From positions 1 through 47,248 of the forward strand of contig JACPPM010000180.1 in assembly GCA_016191015.1 (NCBI GenBank): a stretch of DNA of 47,248 bases. The letters are read 5' to 3'. The position numbers and the translations under genes are program-made. The first letter of the stretch is position 1. Each line of letters begins with the position of its first letter. The notes under the pieces are model-generated. The model worked only from the letters and a program-made list of their open reading frames with translations, was not told the DNA's origin and did not search any database. Below, one piece after another: positions 34,103 through 43,129 of this stretch. Source of the DNA: Acidobacteriota bacterium. Its GTDB lineage: Bacteria > Acidobacteriota > CAIWXX01.

Positions 34103-35056
34103 ATGGACCTTGTGACGCATGCATTGTCGGGGCCGCTCCTCGGGCGAGCTGGGCTGGAGCGATGGTTGGGGCCTGAGCCGTCCCGGCGTGCGACGTGGCT
34201 CCTGCTGGTCGCAGCGCTCGCCCCCGACATCGACAATCTCCTCTTCGTCAAGGGCACCGCCGCGTACCTCGACTATCACCGCGGCTTCACGCACTCGTTC
34301 GCGGGAGGCATTGTCGTCGCCCTCGTCGTGGCTGCCATCTTCTGGCTGCGGCGGCCTCGCCCACGCTTTCGCGCTGCCTTCCTCCTGGCGCTCGCAGGAG
34401 TCTACGCACACATCTTCCTCGATCTCATCACGTCGTACGGCACGCAGATCTTCTATCCGTTCACTCAGCGCCGCTACGGCCTCAACCTCGTGTTCATCAT
34501 CGACCCCCTGTTCACCTTCCTCTTCACGCTCCCCTTTCTGATGAAGCGCCGTGGGCGTGGCCCCGCCGCGCGTTTGGCTCTCGGCACAATCAGCGCCTAC
34601 CTGCTCCTCTGCGGCGCTCTCAACCTCGGCGCCCGCGCCGCCACGCGGCACTACCTCATTTCCTCGGGGATGTCTCCGGGCGAGACGGCGGCTTTTCCGC
34701 GACCACCCTCTCCCCTGGGCTGGTTTGCAATCGACGTCACGCCCGAGGCGTACCGTCAGTTCCATTGGAGCCTCTGGCACCCGCGTTCTCCCCAGATGGT
34801 CATCTACCCGCGTGCAGTCCGAACGGATCTACTCGAGGAAGCACGGCGCCAGCCAGATGTCCGTGCATTTCTTCGATTCTCGAGATACCCGCACATTTAC
34901 GTCGAGGAGAAGGCCGGCACCCGCACGCTCAACTTCTTCGACCTCCGCTTCAACGGCATCCCGGACCGCTCGGTCCGCCCGTTCCTGCTCCGCGCGGTCT
35001 TCGACGAGAACGGCCGGGTGAGTAGCTGCGGCTTCGTCCGGGACCAGGAATCATAG
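34103..35056 (+). CDS. YdjM-like membrane-bound metal-dependent hydrolase
   Basis: 317 residues with about four membrane segments. Conserved metal-site motifs include DLVTHALSG at the start, LAPDIDN, HRGFTHSF and YAHIFLDL, diagnostic of the YdjM/DUF457 family (LexA-regulated inner membrane protein in Escherichia coli). The natural substrate is unknown. A long hydrophilic C-terminal region (about 200-317) is probably outside the membrane. No ribosome site is obvious, in line with a leaderless message. Confidence 0.9.
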   Translation: MDLVTHALSGPLLGRAGLERWLGPEPSRRATWLLLVAALAPDIDNLLFVKGTAAYLDYHRGFTHSFAGGIVVALVVAAIFWLRRPRPRFRAAFLLALAGVYAHIFLDLITSYGTQIFYPFTQRRYGLNLVFIIDPLFTFLFTLPFLMKRRGRGPAARLALGTISAYLLLCGALNLGARAATRHYLISSGMSPGETAAFPRPPSPLGWFAIDVTPEAYRQFHWSLWHPRSPQMVIYPRAVRTDLLEEARRQPDVRAFLRFSRYPHIYVEEKAGTRTLNFFDLRFNGIPDRSVRPFLLRAVFDENGRVSSCGFVRDQES

Positions 35057-35124
35057 ACGCATAGCATGCCACGACAGTTCGGTGACCTTCCTCATCTCTG
35101 CATTCCTCCCTCGGAGGTGCACGA

Positions 35125-35709
35125 TTGAACAAGATCCTGCTTTTTTTCAAGGCCTACGTCCTGCCGCTCGGCGGGCCGGGCATCTTTGCGATGACTTTCC
35201 TGGATTCGACGTTCGTGCCACTCCCGAGCATCATGGACATGACCTTCATCGGCTTCTGTCTGGCACGCCGAGCACTCATCCCCTACTACTGCCTCATGGC
35301 CACGGCCGGCTCAGTGGCCGGCTGCTTTGTGCTTTTTTCCCTCTCCCGCCGAGGTTCCGCCTGGGTCAAGTCAAGAATGAAGGGCGACGGCCGGATCATG
35401 AAGGCCGTAGGAAAACACGGTGCCTACGCCCTCTTGCTTGCCTCTCTCATGCCCCCTCCTTTTCCATTCAAGGTCTTTGTCTTCGCATCCGGGATGTTCC
35501 CGATCAGCCACGCAAGGTTTCTTCTTGCGCTTGCGATCGGCCGGGGGTTTCGATTCGTCTTCCAGGGCGCATTCGCCTATGTGTACGGCGACAGGGTGAT
35601 CCAGTACATGCAGGAGGATTTCGCGCGGCTTTCCCTTATCGTTGTCGGAGTTGCCGCCGTGCTATTCCTGCTGTCGTATTTTGCAAAACGGCGATTCTTC
35701 TCCGAATAG
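35125..35709 (+). CDS. VTT-domain membrane protein (YqaA/DedA-like)
   Basis: 194 residues starting with TTG, preceded by GGAGGTGCACGA. Hydrophobic segments and the motif F-x-(S)TFVPLPS...MDMTFIGFCL followed by AYALLLASLMPPPFPFKVFVFASG match the VTT (SNARE-associated, DedA) family, whose members move or scramble lipids across the membrane. It ends four bases before the minus-strand glycosyltransferase stop, a tight convergent junction. Confidence 0.9.
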   Translation: MNKILLFFKAYVLPLGGPGIFAMTFLDSTFVPLPSIMDMTFIGFCLARRALIPYYCLMATAGSVAGCFVLFSLSRRGSAWVKSRMKGDGRIMKAVGKHGAYALLLASLMPPPFPFKVFVFASGMFPISHARFLLALAIGRGFRFVFQGAFAYVYGDRVIQYMQEDFARLSLIVVGVAAVLFLLSYFAKRRFFSE

Positions 35710-35713
35710 AGTC

Positions 35714-37597
35714 TCAAGGAAAGACGACGGCGATGGCCGGTACTCCGGCGATCTTCAGGAACGCGCCGAGAAAACGGCTCTCCCTGGAGCCGGGAACCGC
35801 GAGGCGCGGAACGATTCCGCTCTCGGTCTCGACCTCGAGCACGTAGCTGTACCCGAGCTCGACCATGTACCCCTTGGCGGGGACATCGATCGTCACGGGC
35901 GATCCTGGCTTCAGAACGATGGTGGTGGCAGCCCTTCCGGCCTTGATCGTCACCCTGTTGGGCACCATGCTGTCGGCGGAGACGGTAATCGCCGATAGCT
36001 CAACGGGCACCCGGATCAGGATCTCCGTTCGGGCTCTCCCTGCGACCCAGATTCCACCCAGCTCGGGCAGCCACGCGTTGTCGTCGAGGAAATAGAGCTT
36101 GAGTTGGGGATTCTCCCCGTACGGGATTCGGGAGCGCTGCTGGTTGAGCATGATCGGGAGGTCGTTCGGCATGGTCATTTCGATCGGCAGCAAGCGCAGC
36201 AACCCGTACTGGGTGTTGATCCAGGGCCAGGAGGAGGCGACGAAAGGATTGACGAGGAGATGTCCCACGAAGGCCACGCCACCGACCCACGCAACCAGGC
36301 CCGGCCACATGGAGCGGAGCGGGGGGAGGAGAAAAACGAGCATCGGATAGATGCCGAGGAAATACCTGTTGCCCGGCTGGCCGCCTCCTCCTGCCCAGTT
36401 ATGTGCCATCCAGATCATCGAGAAGCTCTGGGTCGCCAGCGCAGCCGCGACGATGAGGAGGCGCCAGACCTGACGTCTCCCCGGGGAGATGAGGTAGAGG
36501 AGCAAAGCCAGCGCGCCGGGGAAGAAGAATGGAATGAATCCTGTGTGCCGCCCGAAGAAGAAGTAAAACCAGTTCCTCGCGAACTGCCTCAGGAAATATC
36601 CCTCTTCAAACGCGTCCTCGGCAGTAAACTCGTTTGTCGTCACATCGGTCCCTCGATTGTTGAAGCCATACTGCGCGTTTTCAAACGGGAACTTGCCGTA
36701 GAAAGTCTTCCTGTCCCCGCCCTGATAGTTCGCTTCGCCTGTGATGGCCACATTGATCGCGAAAAGCGCGATGAGACAGGCGCCGTAGACCGCACCCGTT
36801 TTCAGAGCCTGAACCCAGCGGCGCCGCCAGAGGAGCGTGAGGACAATCGGAGCGGCGAGCGGGAGGTTGAGTGGTTTCGAATACGTCGCGACAGCCAGGA
36901 TCGCAGCGGCGGCGATGTCGGAAGCCGGAGATCGGAGAAACCGAGCCCAGCGCCCCTCGGCTGCCGGCGCCACTTCCTTGTATAGCCAGAGAAAGTAGGC
37001 ATACAGCACGGTCGAGAAGATGAAAAAATCAGAGTAGTATCGGACAACATACGTGGGCATCACCGACGCTCCGAAGAACGCGAGGGCGTAGAGCAGGGCG
37101 GAAGTCGGCGAGGAGCGGGTGGCGAGGAAGGCGTACACGGCCAGAAGGCCGGTGGCCAGGAGGAGTGCGTGGAGCATGTAGAAACCGCGCAGCCCCGCCA
37201 GCCTGATGAATGGTGCCGCGGCGAGGGGGTAGCTCAGAGCCTTGCCGAAGTACAGCCGCTCGCTGGCGCTGTCGGGCTCGCCGCCCAAATGCAAGAACGG
37301 CCAGGTGCGATCCACGTCGATCGACGGGCGCGTCCCGCGCTTGAGAAAGATCCCCTCCGGACCCGATTGGTAGTGCTGGAAGAACCGGTCGAGATCTACG
37401 CGTTCGTAGGTGAAGTCCCAATCATAGGCCGCGCTCAGCCCCATAGCGACGTATGTCGACTCATCACCCTTCAGTCCCAGCCCCGCGCGCGCGGGGTTCA
37501 TCGAGAAGGTCGCAAACAGGCACACGACGAGAATGACCCCTGCCGCAATCAGGCCTGTGTTCGCGGAGGAGCCGGAATCCGTGGGAGTGGTAGCCAT
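35714..37597 (-). CDS. GT39-like polytopic glycosyltransferase, paralog 1
   Basis: 627 residues with about ten membrane segments and a C-terminal beta-rich extension. The first periplasmic loop carries the acidic pair in GDESTYVAMGLSAA (Asp45, Glu46), as in lipid-linked-sugar transferases of the GT39/ArnT type. The signature NWAGGGGQPGNRYFL is shared with a paralog at 41234-43129. The donor is probably a polyprenyl-phosphate sugar and the acceptor a protein or glycan outside. The start codon lies inside a TAGCCAT tandem repeat and has no ribosome site. Confidence 0.85.
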   Translation of the reverse strand: MATTPTDSGSSANTGLIAAGVILVVCLFATFSMNPARAGLGLKGDESTYVAMGLSAAYDWDFTYERVDLDRFFQHYQSGPEGIFLKRGTRPSIDVDRTWPFLHLGGEPDSASERLYFGKALSYPLAAAPFIRLAGLRGFYMLHALLLATGLLAVYAFLATRSSPTSALLYALAFFGASVMPTYVVRYYSDFFIFSTVLYAYFLWLYKEVAPAAEGRWARFLRSPASDIAAAAILAVATYSKPLNLPLAAPIVLTLLWRRRWVQALKTGAVYGACLIALFAINVAITGEANYQGGDRKTFYGKFPFENAQYGFNNRGTDVTTNEFTAEDAFEEGYFLRQFARNWFYFFFGRHTGFIPFFFPGALALLLYLISPGRRQVWRLLIVAAALATQSFSMIWMAHNWAGGGGQPGNRYFLGIYPMLVFLLPPLRSMWPGLVAWVGGVAFVGHLLVNPFVASSWPWINTQYGLLRLLPIEMTMPNDLPIMLNQQRSRIPYGENPQLKLYFLDDNAWLPELGGIWVAGRARTEILIRVPVELSAITVSADSMVPNRVTIKAGRAATTIVLKPGSPVTIDVPAKGYMVELGYSYVLEVETESGIVPRLAVPGSRESRFLGAFLKIAGVPAIAVVFP

Positions 37598-37614
37598 TAG
37601 CCGTTAGCCATTAG
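37591..37614. repeat. TAGCCAT tandem repeat containing the glycosyltransferase start codon
   Basis: Seven-base units TAGCCAT, TAGCCGT, TAGCCAT and TAGCC lie in a row. The minus-strand ATG (37597-37595) is part of the first unit; TAGCCATTAG appears twice, 14 bases apart. Slippage would move the ATG relative to upstream sequence. Confidence 0.7.
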
Positions 37615-37711
37615 CCCGAGCGGGTCTGCGGTGGATTGGCGGGCCGATGTATCGGACACAGACCGGCATTCTATCCTCAGGGTCGTGTCCCGCCAAACGC
37701 TCGGCGATCGC

Positions 37712-38770
37712 TCAGCGACGCTTCCGCTGCGTGTCTGTCAGATAGAAGTACGCCCCGGGGAGCCCGTTGAGAATCGCTCCGATGTTGGAGCCGACGCCGA
37801 GCACGAAGGCGGCGGTTGGGTGGATCCCGGCCAGAGACATGAAACCCATGAGGACACTCTCTTGCAGACCGATGCCGCTCAGCGAAACCGGAATGCGTGC
37901 CAGAAATTGGGTGACCGGGATAATGCACAGCAGGTGGCGCGCGGGGATGTCCAGGTTGAGCCCTCTGGCGAGCGCGTACATGATCACGATCGGAAGGAGC
38001 TGCTCGCCCAGCGACCACAGGAAAAACCGATAGAGGACTCCCGGGTGGCTGCGGAAGCCCGAAACAGAGGTCGCGATCTTCACCAGCTTCCGTGCCAGTG
38101 GGAGCTTTCCGAACAGACCCGGGCGTCTCTGCAGAAACTCGCCTCCCAACAACACCGTCATGAGGCATGCGATCCCGAGCCCGAAGGCAATGCCGAGGGG
38201 CAGGAGGATTTGAACGGGCGTCTCGAGTCCGAGCGGGACCGCTAGCAGGAGCCCGGCGAGCGCCAGGATCGCCGCCGACAGGAAGCCGACGAACCTCTCC
38301 ATGACGATCGAGGACACGGCGGTCTCGAACGGCCCTCCCCGCTTGACGACCTCATACGTTCGGATGGCATCACCACCCAGCGATGTCGGCAGGAGGTTCC
38401 CGATGAAAGTCCCCTTGTAGTAGATCAGCGTCAGTTCCCCGAGCCGTCGCTTGAATCCGACCGCCTCCAGAAGTAACCCCCATTTGTAGGCCATGACAAC
38501 TCGATCAATGAACATGAGGAGGATGTAGGCGAACAGGTACGAGGGATGCGGGTGGGCAGTGATCGTCCGCAGCTCTCCATAGTCAACCCAGTGGAGTGCC
38601 GCAACAAACAACAGAATGCTGAAGCTCAGCTTCCACAAATACGAGGCGATCGACGATCTCACGCCGTTCCCGCTGGGTGCGGGTGGCGTCGAGGCTGGCT
38701 GCTCGGTTTCCAAAGTGGGATGCTCCTCTACCGCCACATTCGAGGACTTTTCGCGCCGAAGTTCAGGCAT
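37712..38770 (-). CDS. Lysylphosphatidylglycerol synthase/AglD-type membrane protein
   Basis: 352 residues from ATG 38770 (GTG 38797 is possible). A 50-residue hydrophilic N-terminus precedes seven or eight membrane segments. FIGNLLPTSLGGDAIRTYEV and PVSLSGIGLQESVLMGF are the conserved loops of the UPF0104/LPG_synthase_TM family, which includes the flippase part of MprF and glycan-related AglD. It sits among glycosyltransferases and a methyltransferase, so it may help transfer a lipid-linked glycan. Confidence 0.88.
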   Translation of the reverse strand: MPELRREKSSNVAVEEHPTLETEQPASTPPAPSGNGVRSSIASYLWKLSFSILLFVAALHWVDYGELRTITAHPHPSYLFAYILLMFIDRVVMAYKWGLLLEAVGFKRRLGELTLIYYKGTFIGNLLPTSLGGDAIRTYEVVKRGGPFETAVSSIVMERFVGFLSAAILALAGLLLAVPLGLETPVQILLPLGIAFGLGIACLMTVLLGGEFLQRRPGLFGKLPLARKLVKIATSVSGFRSHPGVLYRFFLWSLGEQLLPIVIMYALARGLNLDIPARHLLCIIPVTQFLARIPVSLSGIGLQESVLMGFMSLAGIHPTAAFVLGVGSNIGAILNGLPGAYFYLTDTQRKRR

Positions 38771-38866
38771 GAGGTCTACGACCTCTCGGCCGCGCACTCG
38801 GCGTCACAGGATGAGTATGGGGCACCCCGCGCGGGGCGGGGTGCGCCATGAGACAACAGAGCCGGC

Positions 38867-39865
38867 CTACTGCTGCTTGCGACCGGCGATCGAGTAGCAG
38901 TAGAAGCGCAGGGCGAAAGGCATCCACGCCATCTGGCAGATGCCTCTCTGGATCATGCCCGGCCTCGGGAACGGAGGCTTCGTCACCGCCCCGAAGAGCT
39001 TCGATACCTTTGTGAGGGCGTCCGAGGTGAAACGGAGCCCTGGGAACCCGACAAACGTCTTGCGGAAGTCGGTATACTCGGGCTGGCTGAAGGCGAAGAA
39101 ATAGTCCTGGACGCGGAACGGCGGGAATCCGCCCATGTATTTCACGCCGGTCTTGTCGAACCAGCTGAGCAGCTCGCCCACTGTGTGGATCGTCTCGTGA
39201 GGAAGGGCGAAGTTGTCGAAGACCAGCTCTTCGTTGTTGAGGCCGTGGAAGCGCTTCTTGAGTCTCCAGACGGAGATCGGGAAGAGCCGCTTGGCCCACC
39301 GGGCGCGGGCTTCGAGGTCATTGCCGCCGAGCCAGTGGCAGATCCACTGCTTGGGCCTCAGGGCGCCGCGCGTAAACTTATTGGGCACCGAGAAAATCAC
39401 GGGGGCTCCCGGCTTCGCCATACGCACGAGGTTTTTGAAGCCCCCGAATGTATCGCCGGTAATGTGCATGACACCCACACTGTAGACGTAGTCGAAGGAG
39501 TTACTGGGCAGGTCGAGCGTCAGGACATCGTGCTTGATGAACGTGATGTTCTTGACATTGCCATCGGCCGCCTTCTCGCGAGCCCGAGCCAGCGAGCCAT
39601 CGGAAAGATCGACGGCGGTCACGTGCTTCGCGCCGTGCGTGGCATACCAGAGCGCATAATCACCGGTGCCGCAGCCGAGCTCAAGCACCGTCTTGCCCAC
39701 GTAGTCCTCAGGGGTAATGCCCAGACACTTGAGCCTCCACCCCATTTCTTCGTCGGATCGGCGATCTCCGGGCCAGGGATGTTTGTGATACATCCCGACG
39801 ACCCGTTGCTGGATCTTCGCGATCCTCTCATCGGTTGGTTTTTCGGCGACCGCAGCGTTGCTCAA
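38867..39865 (-). CDS. SAM-dependent methyltransferase
   Basis: 332 residues starting with TTG, preceded by GGAGGAG. The Rossmann core has VLELGCGTGDYALWY (motif I), VTAVDLSDGSL (motif II) and YVYSVGVMHITGD (motif IV-like). It methylates a small molecule or sugar; the C-terminal 130 residues are probably a substrate-recognition part. Its place in a glycan cluster suggests a surface polysaccharide target. Confidence 0.9.
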   Translation of the reverse strand: MSNAAVAEKPTDERIAKIQQRVVGMYHKHPWPGDRRSDEEMGWRLKCLGITPEDYVGKTVLELGCGTGDYALWYATHGAKHVTAVDLSDGSLARAREKAADGNVKNITFIKHDVLTLDLPSNSFDYVYSVGVMHITGDTFGGFKNLVRMAKPGAPVIFSVPNKFTRGALRPKQWICHWLGGNDLEARARWAKRLFPISVWRLKKRFHGLNNEELVFDNFALPHETIHTVGELLSWFDKTGVKYMGGFPPFRVQDYFFAFSQPEYTDFRKTFVGFPGLRFTSDALTKVSKLFGAVTKPPFPRPGMIQRGICQMAWMPFALRFYCYSIAGRKQQ

Positions 39866-40071
39866 GTGGTGCTCCTCCTCGGTATTTGGAATACGTGCTT
39901 TATCCCTGAATCATGCCCGCGCACAAAGGTGGCCTCCCACAGAACCACGGCAAGAAATATCCCGCTAGAATCCGACAGAGGCACGAATGCCTCTGTGGCC
40001 ACCAACCGCGCGTTCCAGCCTCATCACGGCCGGAGAGCATACGAAAACAGGCATGAGATTGTCAACTTGCC

Positions 40072-40100
40072 TTGACCCGATCAGATCCGGGAGGTATAGT
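40072..40100 (+). promoter_or_regulatory. Promoter of the acetyltransferase gene, leaderless layout
   Basis: TTGACC (40072-40077), a 17-base spacer and TATAGT (40095-40100). Transcription would begin at about 40107, while the ATG is at 40109, so translation is likely leaderless. No Shine-Dalgarno could be transcribed. Confidence 0.65.
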
Positions 40101-40108
40101 CCGGCCGC

Positions 40109-40858
40109 ATGAAGAAGACACACACTTCCGTTACGCAGGGAGGCTCGGCGCTGGCCCGATACCAGCAGGTCATCGTTGGCCGCAAGTCCTTCTCCTCCCT
40201 GATCTACTTCGAATTCTGCGCCTGGCTCGGCCACATTCCCGGCGCCGCAGGACTGGTCCTCAGGAAGATCTTCTGGCCGCGCCTCTTCAGGTCGTGCGGA
40301 AAGGGCGTGCTCTTCGCGGAAAACGTCGTTTTGCGCCACCCGAAGCGGGTTTCGATCGGGAATCGCGTCGTCGTGAGCGAGGGATGCGTACTGGACGGTC
40401 GCCACACGAGCTCGGATCGAGCGATCACGATCGGCGACGATGTGATTCTGTCGGTGGATGTTGTGCTCTCGTGCAAGAACGGCTCGATTTCGATCGGAGC
40501 GCGCAGCGGCCTTGGTGCCCAAACCGTTTTTGCCGTCGGCGAGGATTGCACAGTCCAGGTGGGGGATGACGTGGCAATCGGGCCACACTGCTCGATCACG
40601 GCCGGTGGGTACAACACCGATCGTCACGATATCCCAATCATCCAACAGGGCATCCTGGCCGACGATGCCATCATCGAAGACAACGTATGGCTGGGAGCTC
40701 ACGTCACGATGATCGGCGGGGCGAGGGTCGGGCACGGGAGCATCGTCGCTTCCGGCGGAGCTGTGATCAGCGACATCCCACCGATGACCGTGTGCGGGGG
40801 CGTACCCGCCCGGCCGCTCAAGTCGAGGATTCCCGTGCCTGAGGAAACCGCGCAGTAG
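40109..40858 (+). CDS. Hexapeptide-repeat acyl- or acetyltransferase
   Basis: 249 residues. From about residue 70 there are left-handed beta-helix repeats: VLRHPKRVSIGNRVVVSEGCVLDG, AITIGDDVILS, SISIGARSG and VGDDVAIGPHCSI. The C-terminal DNVWLGAHVTMIGGARVGHGSIVASGG is the typical acetyl-CoA transferase end. The N-terminal 60 residues include a hydrophobic patch. It probably O-acetylates a sugar of the neighbouring glycan. Confidence 0.9.
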   Translation: MKKTHTSVTQGGSALARYQQVIVGRKSFSSLIYFEFCAWLGHIPGAAGLVLRKIFWPRLFRSCGKGVLFAENVVLRHPKRVSIGNRVVVSEGCVLDGRHTSSDRAITIGDDVILSVDVVLSCKNGSISIGARSGLGAQTVFAVGEDCTVQVGDDVAIGPHCSITAGGYNTDRHDIPIIQQGILADDAIIEDNVWLGAHVTMIGGARVGHGSIVASGGAVISDIPPMTVCGGVPARPLKSRIPVPEETAQ

Positions 40859-40899
40859 CGGATCGATTCCGAAACGGCTACACGGACCCAATACATCGA

Positions 40900-40970
40900 T
40901 AGGCGCAGGCTTCAGCCCGCGTTCGCCACGACGAGTCAACTGGCAGACGCAGGCTAAAGCCGGCGCCTAC
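40900..40970. repeat. Inverted repeat of AGGCGC...GCAGGCT words
   Basis: TAGGCGCAGGCTTCAGCCCG (from 40900) faces CGCAGGCTAAAGCCGGCGCC (to about 40968) with imperfect complementarity across about 25 bases. It lies in the convergent gap after the acetyltransferase and just left of repeat copy C. The 40859-41233 gap has no gene. Confidence 0.6.
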
Positions 40971-41016
40971 CACCGTGACGGAGCCCGGCAGAATCGAGGG
41001 GCGGCAGTTTTCAGGC

Positions 41017-41230
41017 AGGGCTGTGGCAAAGTCGAGGCGCCGACTCGGGCGAGGCCGTTCCGTGCGAAACCGCAGATGGCGCAGATTTCCGCGCAGATTA
41101 CGCAGCTACTTCCAGCATTCAACCGACGAGCAACTTGCTCCTCGCTCCCGGGTCGGCGCGAAGCAATCGGCGACATCTGCGAGTCAATCTGTGAAATCTG
41201 CGGTTTCCGGGACTTTGCCGTAGCCTTGAG
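41017..41230. repeat. Dispersed repeat copy C
   Basis: The left end is AGGGCTGTGGCAAAGTC (41017-41033); the right end is GGGACTTTGCCGTAGCCTTG (41209-41228). The interior follows copy A word for word except for scattered substitutions and one single-base gap, including the CGCAGATT words and their complements. It lies between the convergent acetyltransferase and glycosyltransferase genes, ending about four bases before the latter's stop. Confidence 0.88.
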
Positions 41231-41233
41231 TTT

Positions 41234-43129
41234 TCAGGGTCCGGGCTGGGAATCCCGGTTGCGGCCGGTGAATTTCACGTAGACCCCGAGGTACCTGGGC
41301 TCTTCCATCGCGGGGATGGTGAGGCGCGGAGCGGCCCCGATGGCGCACTCGATCGAGAGCAGATAGTGGTGGCCCCACTCAGCATATTGCCCTTCGACTG
41401 GCAGCTCGAAAAAGACAGATTCGTGGGCCGGGACGGTCACGACTTTTTCGCCGCCGCCCGCCGACAGCCGCACGGAGTTCTCGACGAACGAGTGGAGCTC
41501 GAAGTTGAGAGAGGAGAGCGGCTTCCAGGTCGAGACCAGTATCTCCGCTCGCTTGTTCCCGTACACCCAGATCCCACCCGCCTCCGGGGCCGATGCGTTC
41601 TCATCCAGGAACGAGACACGAAGTGCCGGGTCCTCTCCTCCGTAGGGTACCCTCGCCCGGCCCTGATTCAGCTGGACCGGGAGGTCGTTGGGCATGGTCA
41701 GCTCGACCGGCAGGAGCCGTAACAGGCCGTTTTGTGGGTTCATCCAGGTCATCGCAGACGAGTAGAACGGGTTGATGATCATGTGGGCAAGGAACATTGC
41801 TCCGCCGACAGCCGCGATCAGTGACGGATAGGCCGTCCGTAAGGGTGGCACGAGGAAAAGCATGACAGCATACCCCGGCAGGAAATACCTGTTTCCCGGC
41901 TGCCCGCCACCGCCTGCCCAGTTGCGGACCATCCAGAGAAGAGAGAAGAGTGCGGTCCCGGCCACACCACCAAGCGCGAAAACACGCCAGCAGTCACGCC
42001 TCGCCGGGGAGCGAAGCCATAGCAACATCGCAACCACAGCAGGGAAGAAATAGGGAATCAGTCCCGCGTGCCTTCCGACGAAGAAGTACATTGTGTTTCG
42101 TGCAAGCTGGGGAAGGAACACCCCTTTTTCGAACATCGACTCGGTCTCGAAGCGGTTCGTAGTCAGCGACGTGCCGCAATCCTCGAAGCCCAGATCGGGC
42201 GTCTGGAAGGGCCAGGTTCCATAAAAAGTCCGCCGATCGCCGCCCTGGTAGTTGATCTCGCCGGTGACGACCGCGTTGAGGCCGAAGAGCGCAGCGATGA
42301 CGAACGCGTAGACGCAGCCGAGACGGAAGCCGGCGGGCCACCGGCGGCGCCAAAAATGAGTCAGGATCGGCGGTGCGCCGAGGAGGATGAAAATGGGCTT
42401 CGAGTACACGGCGAGCCCGAGAAGAAATGCGGCGAAGATGTCGGACGCGGGTGATCGCAGGAATCGAGCCCATCGGCCGGGGGCCGACGGGGCGAGCTCC
42501 TTGTAGAGCCAGAAGAAGTATCCGAAGAGCACCATGCAGAAGATGAAGAAGTCAGAGTATAGCCGGACCACGTAGAGCGGGACGACCGACATGAAAAGGA
42601 AGGCCAGAGTGAAGAGGCGAGCGGCCCGAGGCTCGGAGCGTGCGGACAGAAACGCATTGGCCGCGAGAAAACAGCCGGCTAGCAGGAAGGCGTGGAAGAC
42701 GAAAAAGCCCCTGAGACCGGCGAGGCGAACGAAGGGGGCTGCCGCGACCGGGTAGCTGAAGGCCTTGCCGAAGTACAGACGGTCGTCACGTCGATCAGGC
42801 CGTTTGTCGATCTTGAGAAACGGCCAGCCCCCTTGCAAATCGAGATGGATCTCCTTCCCCCGCTTCAGGAAAATGCCCTCGGGACCCCAGGAGTACAGGC
42901 TCCAGTACCGCAGGATGTCCCGGCGTTCGTAGACGAGGTCCCCATCCGCGGCAGCACTGAGCCCCATCATGATGTACGTTGATTCGTCTCCTCGCAGCCC
43001 GAACCCCGTGCGTACCGGATCGATCGAAAACGACGCCGAGATTCCGCCGACAAGGATGATGGCGGCCGTGACGAGCCCGCCACGCCACGCCGGCGTGGGG
43101 GCGATCGCGCTGACTTCGTCTTCCTTCAT
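41234..43129 (-). CDS. GT39-like polytopic glycosyltransferase, paralog 2
   Basis: 631 residues from ATG 43129, which overlaps the hydrolase stop by four bases (ATGA); ATG 43144 would add five residues. The organisation matches paralog 1: GDESTYIMMGLSAA with the acidic pair, roughly ten membrane segments, NWAGGGGQPGNRYFLPGY and a beta-rich C-terminus. The two genes probably descend from a duplication and may transfer different sugars or use different acceptors. Confidence 0.88.
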   Translation of the reverse strand: MKEDEVSAIAPTPAWRGGLVTAAIILVGGISASFSIDPVRTGFGLRGDESTYIMMGLSAAADGDLVYERRDILRYWSLYSWGPEGIFLKRGKEIHLDLQGGWPFLKIDKRPDRRDDRLYFGKAFSYPVAAAPFVRLAGLRGFFVFHAFLLAGCFLAANAFLSARSEPRAARLFTLAFLFMSVVPLYVVRLYSDFFIFCMVLFGYFFWLYKELAPSAPGRWARFLRSPASDIFAAFLLGLAVYSKPIFILLGAPPILTHFWRRRWPAGFRLGCVYAFVIAALFGLNAVVTGEINYQGGDRRTFYGTWPFQTPDLGFEDCGTSLTTNRFETESMFEKGVFLPQLARNTMYFFVGRHAGLIPYFFPAVVAMLLWLRSPARRDCWRVFALGGVAGTALFSLLWMVRNWAGGGGQPGNRYFLPGYAVMLFLVPPLRTAYPSLIAAVGGAMFLAHMIINPFYSSAMTWMNPQNGLLRLLPVELTMPNDLPVQLNQGRARVPYGGEDPALRVSFLDENASAPEAGGIWVYGNKRAEILVSTWKPLSSLNFELHSFVENSVRLSAGGGEKVVTVPAHESVFFELPVEGQYAEWGHHYLLSIECAIGAAPRLTIPAMEEPRYLGVYVKFTGRNRDSQPGP

